Shown here: positions 26,133 through 39,160 of the stretch, piece after piece
Layout of the letters: the number at the start of each line of letters is the position of its first letter
Position numbering within the stretch: position 1 is the stretch's first letter
Assembly (NCBI RefSeq): GCF_001571085.1
Contig: NZ_BCTC01000005.1
Span: 1-64,000 of the forward strand
Direction of reading: 5' to 3'
Source of the DNA: Azohydromonas lata NBRC 102462
Lineage (GTDB): Bacteria > Pseudomonadota > Gammaproteobacteria > Burkholderiales > Burkholderiaceae_C
DNA: 64,000 nt
Position numbers and translations under genes: made by a program
The notes under the pieces: model-generated
Told to the model about the DNA's origin: nothing
Database searches by the model: none
The model's input: the letters and a program-made list of their open reading frames with translations, nothing else

Positions 26133-27044
26133 ATGTCCTTGCGCGCGCTCTACGACGTCCCTGCCCCCGCCAAGCTGAACCTCTTCCTGCACGTGGTGGG
26201 ACGCCGCGAGGACGGTTATCACCTGCTGCAGTCGGTGTTCGTCCTCATAGACTGGAGCGACACGCTGCACTTCGAGCTGCGGCACGACGGGCAGTTGCAC
26301 CGCCACGACCTGGGGCCGGCGTTGCCGGAAGACGATCTGTCTCTGCGCGCTGCGCGGCTGCTGCAGCAGCGCAGCGGCACGGCGCTGGGGGCGGACATCT
26401 TCGTGCTCAAGCGCGTGCCCTGGGGCGCGGGCCTGGGCGGCGGCAGCTCCGATGCGGCCAGCGTGCTGCTGGCGCTCAACCGCCTCTGGGGCTTGAACTG
26501 GAGCCGCGCGCAACTGCTGGAGCTCGCGCCGCTGCTGGGGGCGGACGTGCCTTTCTTCGTCGGCGGGCGCAATGCGTTCGTCGAGGGCATTGGCGACCGC
26601 CTCACGCCGCTGGAGGTGCCGGTGGAGCGATTCGCCGTCGTCAAGCCACCTGTGGAACTCCCTACGAAGAACATTTTTTCGAGCCCCCTGTTGTCAGGCC
26701 GAAAAACCGATGCTATAGTCGCGTTCTTTCCTGCAGACGACGTGACGCACACGATCTTGCAGCCAGGCTTCGGTCACAACGACTTGCAAGCCGCCGCTGA
26801 AGATCAAGCTCACGAGGTAGCGCAAGCTGCCCAGTGGTTGCGGGCCCGATACGGCAATAGCCGAATGACAGGTTCCGGAAGCGCAGTGTTTGCAAGAATA
26901 AAAAAACGTGCTACAATCGATGTCTCGCTTACGGCGACAAAGTTAGAAGATGATGCAAGTGCACTGGCATCGCTTCCGACGAAGTGGGCGGGAAGGTTGT
27001 GCAGCAGTTTGAGCCGTCATCCATTGGATGGCTGGGTCGGCTGA
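26133..27044 (+). CDS. ispE: 4-diphosphocytidyl-2-C-methyl-D-erythritol kinase IspE
   Basis: A GHMP kinase of the MEP isoprenoid pathway, 303 residues. Motif 1 is PAPAKLNLFLHV (about 9-20), motif 2 the ATP loop VPWGAGLGGGSSDAA (about 95-109), and motif 3 SRMTGSGSAVFA near residue 250. The last third is clearly lower in GC than the first two thirds and contains two sigma70-like promoter patterns, although the protein remains intact and family-like to its C-terminus. Confidence 0.95.
   Translation: MSLRALYDVPAPAKLNLFLHVVGRREDGYHLLQSVFVLIDWSDTLHFELRHDGQLHRHDLGPALPEDDLSLRAARLLQQRSGTALGADIFVLKRVPWGAGLGGGSSDAASVLLALNRLWGLNWSRAQLLELAPLLGADVPFFVGGRNAFVEGIGDRLTPLEVPVERFAVVKPPVELPTKNIFSSPLLSGRKTDAIVAFFPADDVTHTILQPGFGHNDLQAAAEDQAHEVAQAAQWLRARYGNSRMTGSGSAVFARIKKRATIDVSLTATKLEDDASALASLPTKWAGRLCSSLSRHPLDGWVG
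26691..26719 (+). promoter_or_regulatory. Sigma70-like promoter inside ispE (distal)
   Basis: TTGTCA (26691-26696) and TATAGT (26714-26719) are separated by 17 nt, a near-consensus pair with a TGC just before the -10. It lies inside ispE, about 360 nt before tRNA-Gln and 530 nt before prs. Activity is inferred from the match only. Confidence 0.45.
26890..26917 (+). promoter_or_regulatory. Sigma70-like promoter inside ispE (proximal to tRNA-Gln)
   Basis: TTGCAA (26890-26895) and TACAAT (26912-26917) have a 16-nt spacer with an A-tract. It lies within the 3' end of ispE, about 165 nt before tRNA-Gln, and is the best candidate for driving the tRNA and perhaps prs. Confidence 0.5.
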
Positions 27045-27080
27045 CAAGTTTCAGGTGCTGGCGCGAGCCGGAACCGGTGT

Positions 27081-27157
27081 AGGGGAGTCGCCAAGTTGGT
27101 CAAGGCATCGGATTTTGATTCCGACATGCGAGGGTTCGAGTCCTTCCTCCCCTGCCA
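27081..27157 (+). tRNA. tRNA-Gln (anticodon TTG)
   Basis: A 77-nt cloverleaf with encoded CCA. The acceptor stem AGGGGAG pairs with CTCCCCT, the anticodon arm is TCGGA TTTTGAT TCCGA with TTG, and the T arm contains GGTTCGAGTCC. It sits between ispE and prs, its usual place in Burkholderiales. Confidence 0.95.
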
Positions 27158-27187
27158 AATAAATAAGTAGTGTCATCACCCAAGCTT

Positions 27188-27220
27188 GCGGCGCCGCTTT
27201 GACGGCGCCGCTTCGCTTCC
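27188..27220 (+). terminator. Strong GC hairpin after tRNA-Gln
   Basis: Arms GCGGCGCCG (27188-27196) and CGGCGCCGC (27203-27211) with a 6-nt loop, followed by only a weak TTCGCTTCC tail. It may cut transcription between the tRNA and prs or fold in the prs leader. Confidence 0.4.
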
Positions 27221-27247
27221 AAAACCCGTTTCGACGGAGCGCGCATC

Positions 27248-28210
<963 letters not shown>

Positions 28211-28218
28211 TGAATGAG

Positions 28219-28243
28219 CGGGCTCCCTTGCGGGAGCCCTTTT
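28219..28243 (+). terminator. Rho-independent terminator of prs
   Basis: Arms GGGCTCCC and GGGAGCCC with loop TTGC (28220-28239) are followed by TTTT. It lies 9 nt after the prs stop. Confidence 0.85.
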
Positions 28244-28318
28244 CGCATGGCGGGCCTCTCGGCCCGTTTACACCTTGGGCAGCCTGGTCGCGGGTGCCCG
28301 ATTCACTTGGAGTGAAGC

Positions 28319-28939
28319 ATGAAATTCGTCGCTTTTGAGCGCACCCTGCAGGGGACCGGAGCGAGCCGCCGCCTGCGCATTGCTGGCAAGGTGCCTGGCA
28401 TCGTTTACGGCGCCGGCGAGCCCGCCACGATCGAGCTGGACCACAACGCCCTGTTCCACGCCCTGAAGAAGGAAGCTTTCCACAGCTCCCTGCTGGAAAT
28501 GGAACTCAACGGCGAGACCTCCAAGGTCATCCTGCGTGACTACCAGATGCACGCCTGGAAGCCCATCGTGATGCACATCGACTTCCAGCGCGTGGACGAA
28601 ACGACCCGCCTGCACAAGAAGGTGCCGCTGCACTTCACGAACGAAGAGAACTCGCCGGCCGTCAAGACCGACAAGTGCACCATCGCTCACGTGACCACCG
28701 AGATCGAAGTCGAGTGCCTGGCCGCCCAGCTGCCCGAATTCCTGACCGTGGACCTGGGCGAGCTGGTCAATGGCCAGTCGCTGCACGCCTCCGACCTGAA
28801 GCTGCCGGCCAACGTCAAGCTGGTCAACCGTGGCCGCAACCCGGTGATCGTCGTGGCCAACCCGCCCAAGGCCGAAGAAGAGATCGTGGCTCCGGTGGTT
28901 GCCGCCGCTCCCGCCAAGGGCAAGAAGGGCAAGAAGTAA
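28319..28939 (+). CDS. rplY: 50S ribosomal protein L25 (long CTC form)
   Basis: Binds 5S rRNA in the large subunit. At 206 residues it is the two-domain CTC type, with the L25 barrel (about 1-95, including [10 protein letters not shown] and HIDFQRV) and a second beta domain (about 100-185), ending in a Lys-rich tail KGKKGKK. TTGGAG precedes the ATG. The rplY-pth order after prs is conserved. Confidence 0.95.
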   Translation: MKFVAFERTLQGTGASRRLRIAGKVPGIVYGAGEPATIELDHNALFHALKKEAFHSSLLEMELNGETSKVILRDYQMHAWKPIVMHIDFQRVDETTRLHKKVPLHFTNEENSPAVKTDKCTIAHVTTEIEVECLAAQLPEFLTVDLGELVNGQSLHASDLKLPANVKLVNRGRNPVIVVANPPKAEEEIVAPVVAAAPAKGKKGKK

Positions 28940-28973
28940 TTGCCTGGGGCCTCTCACGGCCTCTACCTTCTCG

Positions 28974-29001
28974 AAAAAGCCCCGCCCAGCGGGGCTTTTT
29001 T
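28974..29001 (+). terminator. Rho-independent terminator of rplY
   Basis: An 11-bp stem, AAAAAGCCCCG paired with CGGGGCTTTTT, with a 5-nt loop and a T6 run. It lies 35 nt after rplY, and the A-tract also allows termination in the other direction. Confidence 0.85.
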
Positions 29002-29114
29002 ACGTGCGCGGCCCGCAGGCTCAACTGTGCGCCGCGCCGCTTCGCGGCTTGCGCCGCCGGGCCTGATGCCCTGCCCGCGCCGGCCTGCACATCCGCCTCG
29101 CGATAATCCACACC

Positions 29115-29792
29115 ATGATTCGACTGCTGGTGGGCCTGGGCAATCCCGGCCCGGAATACGAGGACACGCGCCACAACGCCGGCTTCTGGTGGGTGGACGC
29201 CGTGGCACATCAGTTGCGCACGACGCTGGTGGCCGACCGCAGCTACTGGGGCCTGGTCGCGCGGGTCAACCGCCCCGAAGGCCCGCTGTGGCTGCTGGAG
29301 CCCCAGACCTACATGAACCTGTCCGGCAAGTCCGTGGCGGCGCTGGCGCGCTTCTTCAAGATCGCGCCGGAGGAAATCCTGGTTGCGCACGATGAGCTGG
29401 ACGTGCTGCCCGGCCAGATGAAGCTCAAGCGCGGCGGCAGCCACGCGGGCCACAACGGCCTCAAGGACATGCAGGCGCAGCTCGGCAGCGCCGACTTCTG
29501 GCGGCTGCGGCTGGGCATCGGCCATCCCGGCGTGAAGGCCGAGGTCGTGAACTACGTGCTGAAAAAACCCTCGCCCACCGACCGCGAGGCCATTTACGCC
29601 TGCATAGACAAGTCGCTTCAGGCGCTGGACCTGCTGCTGGCGGCCGACATGGAGCGCGCCACCATGAAGCTCAACGCCCGCCCGCCGCGGCCCAAACCGC
29701 CCAAGCCGGCGGCAGCACCAGCCGCCGCCGCGACGCCCGCCGCTCCTGCTGCCAGCGGTGAGGACGGCGTGAACAAAGGCAGCGTCTCCTGA
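29115..29792 (+). CDS. pth: Peptidyl-tRNA hydrolase
   Basis: Frees tRNA from drop-off peptidyl-tRNA. The catalytic His20 lies in DTRHNAGF, and the family motifs [10 protein letters not shown] (8-17), [12 protein letters not shown] and [13 protein letters not shown] are present. The core ends at about residue 195. About 30 extra residues form a Pro/Ala-rich, probably disordered tail that the standard Pth lacks. The TGA overlaps the next gene's ATG by one base. Confidence 0.95.
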   Translation: MIRLLVGLGNPGPEYEDTRHNAGFWWVDAVAHQLRTTLVADRSYWGLVARVNRPEGPLWLLEPQTYMNLSGKSVAALARFFKIAPEEILVAHDELDVLPGQMKLKRGGSHAGHNGLKDMQAQLGSADFWRLRLGIGHPGVKAEVVNYVLKKPSPTDREAIYACIDKSLQALDLLLAADMERATMKLNARPPRPKPPKPAAAPAAAATPAAPAASGEDGVNKGSVS

Positions 29793-30223
29793 TGAAGCGC
29801 GTGCTGCTGCCCGCCTTGCTGCTGGCGGCCGCCACCGCGGCCTCGGCACAAGCCGTCTACCGCTGCGGACCGGACGGCAGCGACTACCGCCAGACGCCCT
29901 GCCCCGGCGGCCAGGCGCTGAACGTGGCCGACCCGCGCACCGACGCGCAGCGCAGCGAGGCTGCCCAGCGCACACAGCGCGATGCGGAACTGGCCCAGGG
30001 GCTGCGGCAGCCGGCGTCGGCCGCCGGCACGGCAGCATCTTCGCCGGCACGCCTGGCCAAGCCTGCTGCGCCACCCGCCGCAGACCACAAATCGGCCAAC
30101 AGCCGCCACCACGGCAAGCGGCATCGCGCCGCTGCTGAAAACGCCCGCACGGCCCGCACGCCGGTGGAGCCCAAGCCCGCGAAACCGTCAAAAGCGGCCA
30201 AGCCGGCAGACGCGCAGCCCTGA
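29792..30223 (+). CDS. Small secreted protein, DUF4124-like N-terminus
   Basis: A 143-residue protein with a Sec signal peptide ([21 protein letters not shown]). The short start of the mature part (VYRCGPDGSDYRQTPCPGG) matches the DUF4124 pattern with a Cys pair. The remainder is a low-complexity Ala/Pro/Lys-rich tail with no fold that I can see. It is translationally coupled to pth by TGATG. Function unknown. Confidence 0.75.
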   Translation: MKRVLLPALLLAAATAASAQAVYRCGPDGSDYRQTPCPGGQALNVADPRTDAQRSEAAQRTQRDAELAQGLRQPASAAGTAASSPARLAKPAAPPAADHKSANSRHHGKRHRAAAENARTARTPVEPKPAKPSKAAKPADAQP

Positions 30224-30257
30224 GGCCTGCCGGGCGTCGCCAGCCAGCGCCAGAAAT

Positions 30258-30288
30258 GACAAAGGCCGGCAGACCGCCGGCCTTTGTC
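30258..30288. terminator. Bidirectional hairpin between convergent genes
   Basis: Arms GACAAAGGCCGGC and GCCGGCCTTTGTC (13 bp) with loop AGACC lie between the convergent secreted-protein and ferredoxin genes. T-runs are short (TTT inside the stem), but the position suits a shared terminator. Confidence 0.65.
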
Positions 30289-30304
30289 GTTGGAAAGCGT
30301 CAGA

Positions 30305-31768
<1,464 letters not shown>

Positions 31769-31772
<4 letters not shown>

Positions 31773-32548
31773 GGCCGGACCGGAATCCCGTCGCGCGCCA
31801 GCAGCGCCTTGGCCTGCGCCACGGTGAACTCGCCGTAGTGGAAGATGCTGGCCGCCAGCACCGCGTCGGCGCCGCCGATGCGAATGCCTTCGGACAGGTG
31901 CTCCAGCGCGCCCACGCCGCCGGAAGCGATGACGGGCACGGGCACGGCGTCGCTCACCGCGCGGGTGAGCTCCAGGTTGAAGCCGATCTTGGTGCCGTCG
32001 CGGTCCATGCTGGTCAGCAGGATTTCGCCCGCGCCGTACTCGGCCATCTGCCGGGCCCAAGCGACGGCGTCCAGGCCGACGTTCTTGCGCCCGCCGTGGG
32101 TGTAGACGTCCCAGCCGGGGCCGCGCGCGGCGAGGTCCTCGCCATTGCGCTCCTTGGCGTCTATGGCCACCACGATGCACTGCGCACCGTACTTCTCGGA
32201 CGCATCGCGGATCACCTGCGGATTGGCCACGGCGGCGGAGTTGAAGCTCACCTTGTCCGCGCCCGCGTTGAGCAGCCGGCGCACGTCTTCCACGGTGCGC
32301 ACGCCGCCGCCCACGGTCAGCGGAATGAACACCTGAGAGGCCACGGCCTCGATGATGTGCAGGATGAGGTCGCGCCCGTCGCTGGTGGCGGTGATGTCCA
32401 GGAAGGTCAGCTCGTCGGCGCCCTGGTCGTTGTAGCGCGCGGCGATCTCCACCGGGTCGCCGGCGTCGCGCAGCTCCACGAAGTTCACGCCCTTGACGAC
32501 GCGCCCACCCGTGACATCCAGGCAGGGAATGATGCGTTTGGCGAGCAT
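31769..32548 (-). CDS. hisF: Imidazole glycerol phosphate synthase cyclase subunit HisF
   Basis: With HisH it makes imidazole glycerol phosphate and AICAR. The 259-residue TIM barrel has catalytic Asp11 ([12 protein letters not shown]) and the second Asp in [11 protein letters not shown]. Phosphate-binding loops VGGGVRT and [10 protein letters not shown] are present. It directly abuts hisA. The gene after it is rsmD rather than hisI. Confidence 0.96.
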
Positions 32549-33301
32549 TTAGCGGGCGACGCCTTCGAGCAGCTCGTCGGCGCGCTCCTGGGCCTTGGCG
32601 AAGTCCAGCGCGCCGGTGTAGATGGAGCGGCCGCAGATCACGCCCTCCACGCCCTCGCTGTACACCTCGCACAGCCGCTCGATGTCGGTCATGTTGGACA
32701 GGCCGCCGGAGGCGATGACGGGCACCGACAGCGCCTGCGCGAGCTTGACGGTGGCGTCGATGTTGATGCCCGTGAGCATGCCGTCGCGGCCGATGTCGGT
32801 GTAGATCACGCCTTCGACGCCGTAGTCCTCGAACTTGCGCGCCAGGTCCACCACCTCGTGGCCGGTGAGCTTGCTCCAGCCGTCGGTGGCGACCTTGCCG
32901 TCCTTGGCGTCCAGGCCCACGATGATGTGGCCGCCGAAGGCGCTGCAGGCGTCCTTGAGCAGGCCCGGGTTCTTGACCGCGGCGGTGCCGATGATCACGA
33001 AGCTCAGGCCGTCGTCGAGGTAGCGCTCGATGGTGTCGAGGTCGCGGATGCCGCCGCCAAGCTGCACCGGGATCTCGTCGCCCACCTCGGCGAGGATGGA
33101 CTTGATGGCAGCCTCGTTGACGGGCTTGCCGGCGAAGGCGCCGTTGAGGTCCACCAGGTGCAGCCGGCGCGCGCCGGCGTCAACCCAGCGCCGCGCCATG
33201 GCGGCCGGGTCCTCGCCAAACGTGGTGGATGCATTCATGTCGCCTTGTTGAAGGCGCACGCATTTACCGTCCTTGAGGTCGATGGCGGGGATGAGGAGCA
33301 T
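32549..33301 (-). CDS. hisA: Phosphoribosylformimino-AICAR ribotide isomerase HisA
   Basis: An Amadori-type isomerase of histidine synthesis. The 250-residue TIM barrel has Asp8 ([12 protein letters not shown]) and Asp in [10 protein letters not shown]. The start at 33301 (MLLIPAIDL) fits the family; an upstream ATG at 33316 would add five residues. A 68-nt gap separates it from hisH. Confidence 0.96.
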   Translation of the reverse strand: MLLIPAIDLKDGKCVRLQQGDMNASTTFGEDPAAMARRWVDAGARRLHLVDLNGAFAGKPVNEAAIKSILAEVGDEIPVQLGGGIRDLDTIERYLDDGLSFVIIGTAAVKNPGLLKDACSAFGGHIIVGLDAKDGKVATDGWSKLTGHEVVDLARKFEDYGVEGVIYTDIGRDGMLTGINIDATVKLAQALSVPVIASGGLSNMTDIERLCEVYSEGVEGVICGRSIYTGALDFAKAQERADELLEGVAR

Positions 33302-33369
33302 GGCTCGGCAGAGCAATTAGGGGTTGGAAAGGAAAACCGATTTCTCGGTACTTCGGAGCTTGGGGAGCT

Positions 33370-34020
33370 TCAGGGCTTCCAGAGCAGGAAGTTGCGGTAG
33401 AGCGCCAGGCCGTGGGCCGCGCTTTTCTCCGGGTGGAACTGGGAGGCAAAAATGTTATCCCTGGCCACCACGCAGGTAAAGCTGCCACCGTAGTCGGTTT
33501 CACCCGCACTGTGAGCAGCGTTTTCAGGCACGGCGTAGTAGCTGTGCACGAAATAGAAATAGGCCTCGTCGGGCACGCCGGCCCAAATGGGGTGCGGCTG
33601 CGTCTGGCGCACCTGGTTCCAGCCCATGTGCGGCACCTTGAAGCGGCTGCCGTCGGCCTGCAGCCGGCCTTCGAGCTGGAAGCGGCGCACGCGGCCCGGG
33701 ATCAGCCCCAGGCCCGGCGTGTCCTGCTCCTCGCTGTGGTCCAGCAGCATCTGCATGCCCACGCACACGCCCATGAGCGGCTTGCTGGCGGCGGCTTCCA
33801 GCACGGCCTCGCGCAGGCCGGAGTCGGCCAAATCACGCATGCAGTCGCGCATGGCGCCTTGGCCCGGCAACACCACGCGCTCGGCGGCGCGCACTTCCTC
33901 GGGACGCGAGGTGATGATGACGTCCAGGCCGGTGCCCTCGGCCACGTGCAGCACGGCCTGCGACACCGAGCGCAGGTTGCCCATGCCGTAATCGACGACC
34001 GCGACGGTGCGGTTGCTCAT
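33370..34020 (-). CDS. hisH: Imidazole glycerol phosphate synthase glutaminase subunit HisH
   Basis: The class I glutamine amidotransferase partner of HisF, 216 residues. The nucleophile Cys86 lies in GVCVGMQ, and the His-Glu pair in SQFHPEKS near residue 197. The oxyanion strand PGQGAM is present. It follows hisB with a 1-nt gap. Confidence 0.96.
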   Translation of the reverse strand: MSNRTVAVVDYGMGNLRSVSQAVLHVAEGTGLDVIITSRPEEVRAAERVVLPGQGAMRDCMRDLADSGLREAVLEAAASKPLMGVCVGMQMLLDHSEEQDTPGLGLIPGRVRRFQLEGRLQADGSRFKVPHMGWNQVRQTQPHPIWAGVPDEAYFYFVHSYYAVPENAAHSAGETDYGGSFTCVVARDNIFASQFHPEKSAAHGLALYRNFLLWKP

Positions 34021-34021
34021 C

Positions 34022-34624
34022 TCAGAGACACCCTTTGGTGGAAGGAATCACGTCGGCGGCGCGCTCGTCCACCGTCCAGGCCATGCGCAGCGCGCGTCCA
34101 AACGCCTTGAAGATCGTCTCGCACTGGTGGTGCGCGTTGACGCCCTTGAGGTTGTCGATATGCAGGCTCACCAGGGCGTAATTCACGAAACCCTGGAAGA
34201 ACTCGAACACGAGCTGCGTGTCCAGCGCGCCAATCGTGGCGCGCGTGAACTCCACGCCCATGTGCAGCCCCGGGCGGCCGGAGAAGTCCACCACCACGCG
34301 CGAGAGCGCCTCGTCCAGCGGCACGTAGCTGTGGCCGTAGCGGGTCAGGCCCTTCTTGTCGCCCACGGCCTTGGCCACGGCCATGCCCAGGGTGATGCCC
34401 ACGTCTTCCACGGTGTGGTGGCCGTCGATGTGCAGGTCGCCCGCGCATTCGACTTCCAGGTCCACCAGGCCGTGGCGGGCGATCTGGTCGAGCATGTGGT
34501 CGAAGAAGCCGATGCCCGTGGCCAGCTTGGCCTGGCCGCTGCCGTCGAGGTTGATACGCACGCGTATCTGCGTTTCCTTGGTATCGCGCCGGACTTCGGC
34601 GATACGGGGCTCTCGGGACGACAT
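34022..34624 (-). CDS. hisB: Imidazoleglycerol-phosphate dehydratase HisB (single-domain)
   Basis: Removes water from imidazole glycerol phosphate. The 200-residue protein has the two metal-binding motifs DGHHTVED (first half) and [17 protein letters not shown] (second half). There is no fused histidinol-phosphatase domain, so that step needs a separate enzyme not in this window. The ATG shares a base with the hisC stop (TGATG). Confidence 0.96.
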   Translation of the reverse strand: MSSREPRIAEVRRDTKETQIRVRINLDGSGQAKLATGIGFFDHMLDQIARHGLVDLEVECAGDLHIDGHHTVEDVGITLGMAVAKAVGDKKGLTRYGHSYVPLDEALSRVVVDFSGRPGLHMGVEFTRATIGALDTQLVFEFFQGFVNYALVSLHIDNLKGVNAHHQCETIFKAFGRALRMAWTVDERAADVIPSTKGCL

Positions 34625-35736
34625 CACAGGCTCGCTTTCAGGGCGTCGATCATCAAACGGTTTTCGGCGGGCGTGCCCACCGTCAGGCGCAGGCAGTTGT
34701 CCAGCAGCGGGTGCAGCGCGGAGACGTTCTTCACCAGCACCCCGCGGGACTTCATGCCCTCGAAGGCCTTTTTCGCATCCGGCACGCGCACCAGGATCAT
34801 GTTGGCCTCACTGGGATACGCCCGCGCCCCGGGCAGTTCCCGCAGTTGGGTCAGCAGCGCGGCACGCTCCTCGCGCAGCACGGCCGCCTGGCGGGCGAAC
34901 TCGTCCGCATGCTCCAGCGCGAACAGCGCCGCTTCGGCGTTGAGGGCGCTGATGTTGTAGGGGGGGCGCACCTTGTCGATCTCGTGCACCAGCGCCGCGG
35001 CGCCGGCCATGTAGCCCAGGCGCACGCCGGCCAGGCCGAACTTGGAGAGCGTGCGCATCACCAGCACGTGCGGGTGCTGCGCCATGCGCTGCATCCACGA
35101 GCGCGAGGCAAAGGGCTGATAGGCCTCGTCGAACACCACGAAGCCGCTGCCCAGCGCGCCCACGGCGTCCACGATGCGCTGCACCACGGCGTCGTCAAAG
35201 AGGTTGGCGGTCGGGTTGTTCGGGTAGGCGATGTAGGTGATGGCGGGCCGGTGCTCTTCGATGGCGGCCAGCATGGCGGCCTCGTCCAGCTCGAAGTCGG
35301 CCGTCATCGGCACGCCCACGAACTGCAGGCCCTGCAGCCTGGCCGACATCTCGTACATCACGAAGCCGGGCAGCGGCGCCAGGATCTTGGCGCCGGGCCG
35401 GTCGCAGGCCAGCGCCAGCAGCGAGATCAGCTCATCGGACCCGTTGCCCAGCATCAGCGCGCAGCCCTCAGGCAGCTCGACGTACCGGGACAGCGCCGCG
35501 ACCACGTCGCCCACGCAAGTCGTCGGGTAGCGGTTGATGGCCACTTTGCCCAGGCGCTCGCCCAGCGCCGCCTGCAGCGGCTGCGGCAAGGTAAAAGGGT
35601 TTTCCATCGCGTCCAGCTTCACCAGGCCACGGCTGTCCTGGATGGCGTAGGCGTGCATGGACTGCACGTCCTGGCGGATGACGCGCTGCATCAGCGCCTG
35701 CAGGGAATCCGTCGTGGGGGTCTTGGGGGCCGTCAT
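34624..35736 (-). CDS. hisC: Histidinol-phosphate aminotransferase HisC
   Basis: A PLP-dependent class I/II aminotransferase, 370 residues. The PLP lysine lies in [15 protein letters not shown]; the KLDAMENPF start, GNGSDELIS cofactor loop and IAYPNNPTA segment are all present. It begins on the base that ends hisD (TGATG), so is translationally coupled. Confidence 0.95.
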   Translation of the reverse strand: MTAPKTPTTDSLQALMQRVIRQDVQSMHAYAIQDSRGLVKLDAMENPFTLPQPLQAALGERLGKVAINRYPTTCVGDVVAALSRYVELPEGCALMLGNGSDELISLLALACDRPGAKILAPLPGFVMYEMSARLQGLQFVGVPMTADFELDEAAMLAAIEEHRPAITYIAYPNNPTANLFDDAVVQRIVDAVGALGSGFVVFDEAYQPFASRSWMQRMAQHPHVLVMRTLSKFGLAGVRLGYMAGAAALVHEIDKVRPPYNISALNAEAALFALEHADEFARQAAVLREERAALLTQLRELPGARAYPSEANMILVRVPDAKKAFEGMKSRGVLVKNVSALHPLLDNCLRLTVGTPAENRLMIDALKASL

Positions 35737-37058
35737 CACACGCCCTCCTTCTTGAGGCGGAGCTCCGCGGCCTGCGCGTGGGCCTGCAGCCCTTCGCCGT
35801 AGGCCAGCTCGGCGGCGATGCGGCCCAGCTGCTGCGCGCCCTGCTCGCTCACCTCGATGAGGCTGCTGCGCTTCTGGAAGTCGTAGGTACCCAGCGGCGA
35901 GCTGAAACGCGCCGTGCCGGACGTCGGCAGCACGTGGTTGGGCCCCGCGCAGTAGTCGCCCAGGCTTTCGCTGGTGAACGCGCCCAGGAAGATGGCGCCG
36001 GCGTGGCGCAGCAGCGGCTCCCAGCGGTGCGGCTCGCTGGAGCTGACCTCCAGGTGCTCCGGGGCGATGCGGTTGCTGATCTCGCAGGCCTCCTCCATGG
36101 AGCGCGTGTGGATCAGCGCGCCGCGGCCTTCCAGCGAGGCGCGGATCACGTCCGCCCGCGGCATGCCCGGCAGCAGCCGCTCGACGGCCTCGCGCACCTG
36201 CGCGATGTAGGCCTCGTCGGGGCACAGCAGGATGCTTTGCGCCAGCTCGTCGTGCTCGGCCTGGCTGAACAGGTCCATGGCCACCCAGTCCGCCGGCGTG
36301 CTGCCGTCGGCCAGCACCAGGATCTCGCTGGGCCCGGCAATCATGTCGATGCCCACCTGGCCGAAGACGCGGCGCTTGGCGCTGGCGACGTAGGCGTTGC
36401 CCGGGCCGGTGATCTTGTCCACGCGCGGGATGGACGCCGTGCCGTAGGCCAGCGCCGCCACGGCCTGCGCCCCGCCCACGGTGAAGGCGCGATGCACGCC
36501 GGCCACGTAGGCCGCGGCCAGCACCAGCGGGTTCTTCTCGCCCTTGGGCGTGGGCACCACCATCACGATTTCCGGCACGCCGGCCACGTGGGCGGGAATG
36601 GCGTTCATCAGCACGCTGGACGGATAGGCCGCCTTGCCGCCGGGCACGTAGATGCCCACGCGGTCCAGCGGCGTGACCTTCTGGCCCAGCAGCGTGCCGT
36701 CCTCGTCGCGGTAGCTCCAGCTCTTGCCGCTGGCTTCGAGCTGGCGCTCGTGGTAGCTGCGCACGCGCTTGGCGGCGAACTCCAGCGCTTCGCGCTGCGC
36801 GGGGGTGATGGCGTCGAACGCGGCCTTGAGCTCCTCGCGGCCCAGCTCCAGGGCGGCGACGCTGTCGGCCTGCACGCCGTCAAAGCGGGCGGTGAACTCC
36901 AGCACGGCGGCGTCGCCGCGGGTGCGCACGGCCTCGATGATCTCCGCCACGCGATGCTCGATCGCGGCATCGGTCTCGGCCGACCAGTGCAGCACGCGCT
37001 GGAGGGCTGATTCGAAATCCGCGGCGGCGGTGCTGAGGTGGCGCAGCTGGAGGCTCAT
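35736..37058 (-). CDS. hisD: Histidinol dehydrogenase HisD
   Basis: Oxidises histidinol to histidine in two NAD-dependent steps. The 440 residues contain [11 protein letters not shown], the [11 protein letters not shown] zinc/NAD region and the [14 protein letters not shown] segment with catalytic Glu/His. Length is usual for the family. It starts 53 nt after hisG. Confidence 0.96.
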   Translation of the reverse strand: MSLQLRHLSTAAADFESALQRVLHWSAETDAAIEHRVAEIIEAVRTRGDAAVLEFTARFDGVQADSVAALELGREELKAAFDAITPAQREALEFAAKRVRSYHERQLEASGKSWSYRDEDGTLLGQKVTPLDRVGIYVPGGKAAYPSSVLMNAIPAHVAGVPEIVMVVPTPKGEKNPLVLAAAYVAGVHRAFTVGGAQAVAALAYGTASIPRVDKITGPGNAYVASAKRRVFGQVGIDMIAGPSEILVLADGSTPADWVAMDLFSQAEHDELAQSILLCPDEAYIAQVREAVERLLPGMPRADVIRASLEGRGALIHTRSMEEACEISNRIAPEHLEVSSSEPHRWEPLLRHAGAIFLGAFTSESLGDYCAGPNHVLPTSGTARFSSPLGTYDFQKRSSLIEVSEQGAQQLGRIAAELAYGEGLQAHAQAAELRLKKEGV

Positions 37059-37111
37059 GGGATGGACGCAGTGGTTCCGGTTGGTGGAGAAAACTGGAAA
37101 GGTTGAAAGGG

Positions 37112-37771
37112 TCAGGCGGGGATGGCGCCGGCAAAGGCGTCAATGAGCGGCCGCAGCCCGGCGCGCTTGAGTTTCAGCGCGGCCTGGTTCACGACCAGCC
37201 GAGAGGAGATGGGCATGATCTGCTCGACCTCCACCAGGTGGTTGGCGCGCAGCGTGGAGCCGGTGGACACCAGGTCCACGATGGCGTCGGCCAGCCCGGT
37301 GAGCGGCGCCAGCTCCATGGAGCCGTAGAGCTTGATCAGGTCCACGTGCACGCCCTTGTCGGCGAAGTGCTGGCGCGCGATGTGGGTGTACTTGGTGGCC
37401 ACGCGGATGCGCGAGCCCTGGCGCACGGCGGCGGCGTAGTCGAAATCGGAGCGCACGGCCACGCTCATGCGGCAGCAGGCGATGCGCAGGTCCAGCGGCT
37501 GGTACAGGCCCGTGGCCAGCTCGCCGCCCGCGTGCTCCAGCAGCACGTCCAGGCCGGCCACGCCCAGGTCCGCGCCGCCGTACTGCACGTAGGTGGGCAC
37601 GTCGGTGGCGCGCACCAGCACCACGCGCACCTCGGCTCGGTTGGTGGGCAGGATGAGCTTGCGCGACTTCTCCGGGTCCTCGCCGACCTCGATGCCCGCG
37701 GCGCGCAGCAGCGGCAGCGTTTCTTCGAAGATGCGGCCCTTGGATAGCGCCAGGGTGATGGTGTCGTTCAT
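37112..37771 (-). CDS. hisG: ATP phosphoribosyltransferase HisG (short form)
   Basis: Commits PRPP and ATP to histidine synthesis. At 219 residues it is the short form, lacking the C-terminal regulatory domain, so it needs the HisRS-like partner HisZ for activity. HisZ is not encoded in this window. Visible motifs include [16 protein letters not shown] at the start, [14 protein letters not shown], and the PRPP loop [14 protein letters not shown]. It lies 14 nt after murA. Confidence 0.95.
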   Translation of the reverse strand: MNDTITLALSKGRIFEETLPLLRAAGIEVGEDPEKSRKLILPTNRAEVRVVLVRATDVPTYVQYGGADLGVAGLDVLLEHAGGELATGLYQPLDLRIACCRMSVAVRSDFDYAAAVRQGSRIRVATKYTHIARQHFADKGVHVDLIKLYGSMELAPLTGLADAIVDLVSTGSTLRANHLVEVEQIMPISSRLVVNQAALKLKRAGLRPLIDAFAGAIPA

Positions 37772-37785
37772 GGGATGACTACGGC

Positions 37786-39069
37786 TCAGGCCTTGACGCG
37801 CTCGATGTCCGCGCCGACGGCGCGCAGCTTCTCTTCCATGCGGTCGTAGCCGCGGTCGAGGTGGTAAATGCGGTCCACCCGCGTCTCGCCCTGGGCCACC
37901 AGGCCGGCGATGACGAGGCTGGCCGAGGCGCGTAAATCCGTGGCCATGACGGTGGCACCGGAGAGCTGCGGCACGCCCTGGATGACGGCGGTGTGGCCGT
38001 CCACCTCTATCCTGGCGCCCAGCCGCAGCAGCTCGTTCACGTGCATGAAGCGGTTTTCGAAGATGGTCTCCGTCACCTTGGCGGCGCCTTCGGCCATGCA
38101 GTTGAGCGTCATGAGCTGCGCCTGCATGTCGGTCGGGAAGGCCGGGTATTCGCTGGTGCGAAAGCTCACGGCCTTGAGCCGGCCGTCGCCGCGCACGCGT
38201 ATCCAGTCGGCGCCGGTTTCCATCTGCACGCCGGCCTCGCGCAGCTTGTCCAGCACGGCGTCCAGGTGGTCGGGGCGCGTGTTCTTCAACAGCACGTCGC
38301 CGCCGGCCGCGGCCACGGCGCAAATAAAAGTGCCGGTTTCGATGCGGTCGGGGACGATGCGGTGCGGCTCGCGCGGGGCGTGCAGCTCGGCCACGCCCTG
38401 GACGCGGATGCGGCTGCTGCCGTGGCCCTCGATGCGCGCGCCCATGGCGATGAGCATCTCGGCCAGGTCGATGACTTCCGGCTCCTGCGCCGCGTTCTCC
38501 AGCACCGTCTCGCCCTCGGCCAGCGTGGCGGCCATGAGCAGGTTCTCGGTGCCGGTGACGGTGACCATGTCGGTGGTGATGCGCGCGCCCTTGAGGCGGC
38601 CGTCGCTGGTGGCGACGATGTTGCCGTGCTCCACCGCGATGGTCGCGCCCATGGCCTGCAGGCCCTTGATGTGCTGGTCCACCGGGCGCGAGCCGATCGC
38701 GCAGCCGCCGGGCAGCGACACCGTGGCGCGCCCCAGGCGGGCCAGCAGCGGGCCCAGCACCAGGATGGAGGCGCGCATAGTCTTGACCAGCTCGTAGGGC
38801 GCCACGGGCTCTATGCCGGCGCGGGCGTCGATGAGCACCTCGTCGCCGCCGGGGGTGCCGCGTTCGCCGCACCAGTCGGCGGCCACGCCCATGGTGCGCA
38901 GCAGCGCCAGCGTGGTGCCCACGTCGCGCAGGCGCGGCACGTTGGCCAGGCATACGGGCTGCGCGGTCAACAGCGCGGCGCAAAGCTCAGGCAGCGCCGC
39001 GTTCTTGGCGCCGGAGATGACGATCTCGCCCTTCAGGGAGCGGCCGCCGCGGATCAGGAGTTGGTCCAT
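37786..39069 (-). CDS. murA: UDP-N-acetylglucosamine 1-carboxyvinyltransferase MurA
   Basis: First step of peptidoglycan precursor synthesis and target of fosfomycin. The 427-residue protein has catalytic Cys123 in [14 protein letters not shown], Lys22-Asn23 in SGAKNAALP, and the C-terminal [20 protein letters not shown]. The start at 39069 (MDQLLIRGG) fits the family. The bolA-murA-hisG order is conserved in betaproteobacteria. Confidence 0.96.
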   Translation of the reverse strand: MDQLLIRGGRSLKGEIVISGAKNAALPELCAALLTAQPVCLANVPRLRDVGTTLALLRTMGVAADWCGERGTPGGDEVLIDARAGIEPVAPYELVKTMRASILVLGPLLARLGRATVSLPGGCAIGSRPVDQHIKGLQAMGATIAVEHGNIVATSDGRLKGARITTDMVTVTGTENLLMAATLAEGETVLENAAQEPEVIDLAEMLIAMGARIEGHGSSRIRVQGVAELHAPREPHRIVPDRIETGTFICAVAAAGGDVLLKNTRPDHLDAVLDKLREAGVQMETGADWIRVRGDGRLKAVSFRTSEYPAFPTDMQAQLMTLNCMAEGAAKVTETIFENRFMHVNELLRLGARIEVDGHTAVIQGVPQLSGATVMATDLRASASLVIAGLVAQGETRVDRIYHLDRGYDRMEEKLRAVGADIERVKA

Positions 39070-39160
39070 GCTGGGAATGCGGGCAAGGCGGCTCGGCGGC
39101 GGCGAAGGGGCTGGCGCGGTCGCCGCGCACGCCCACCGCGGCGACAAGGCCGCGTAGGCG

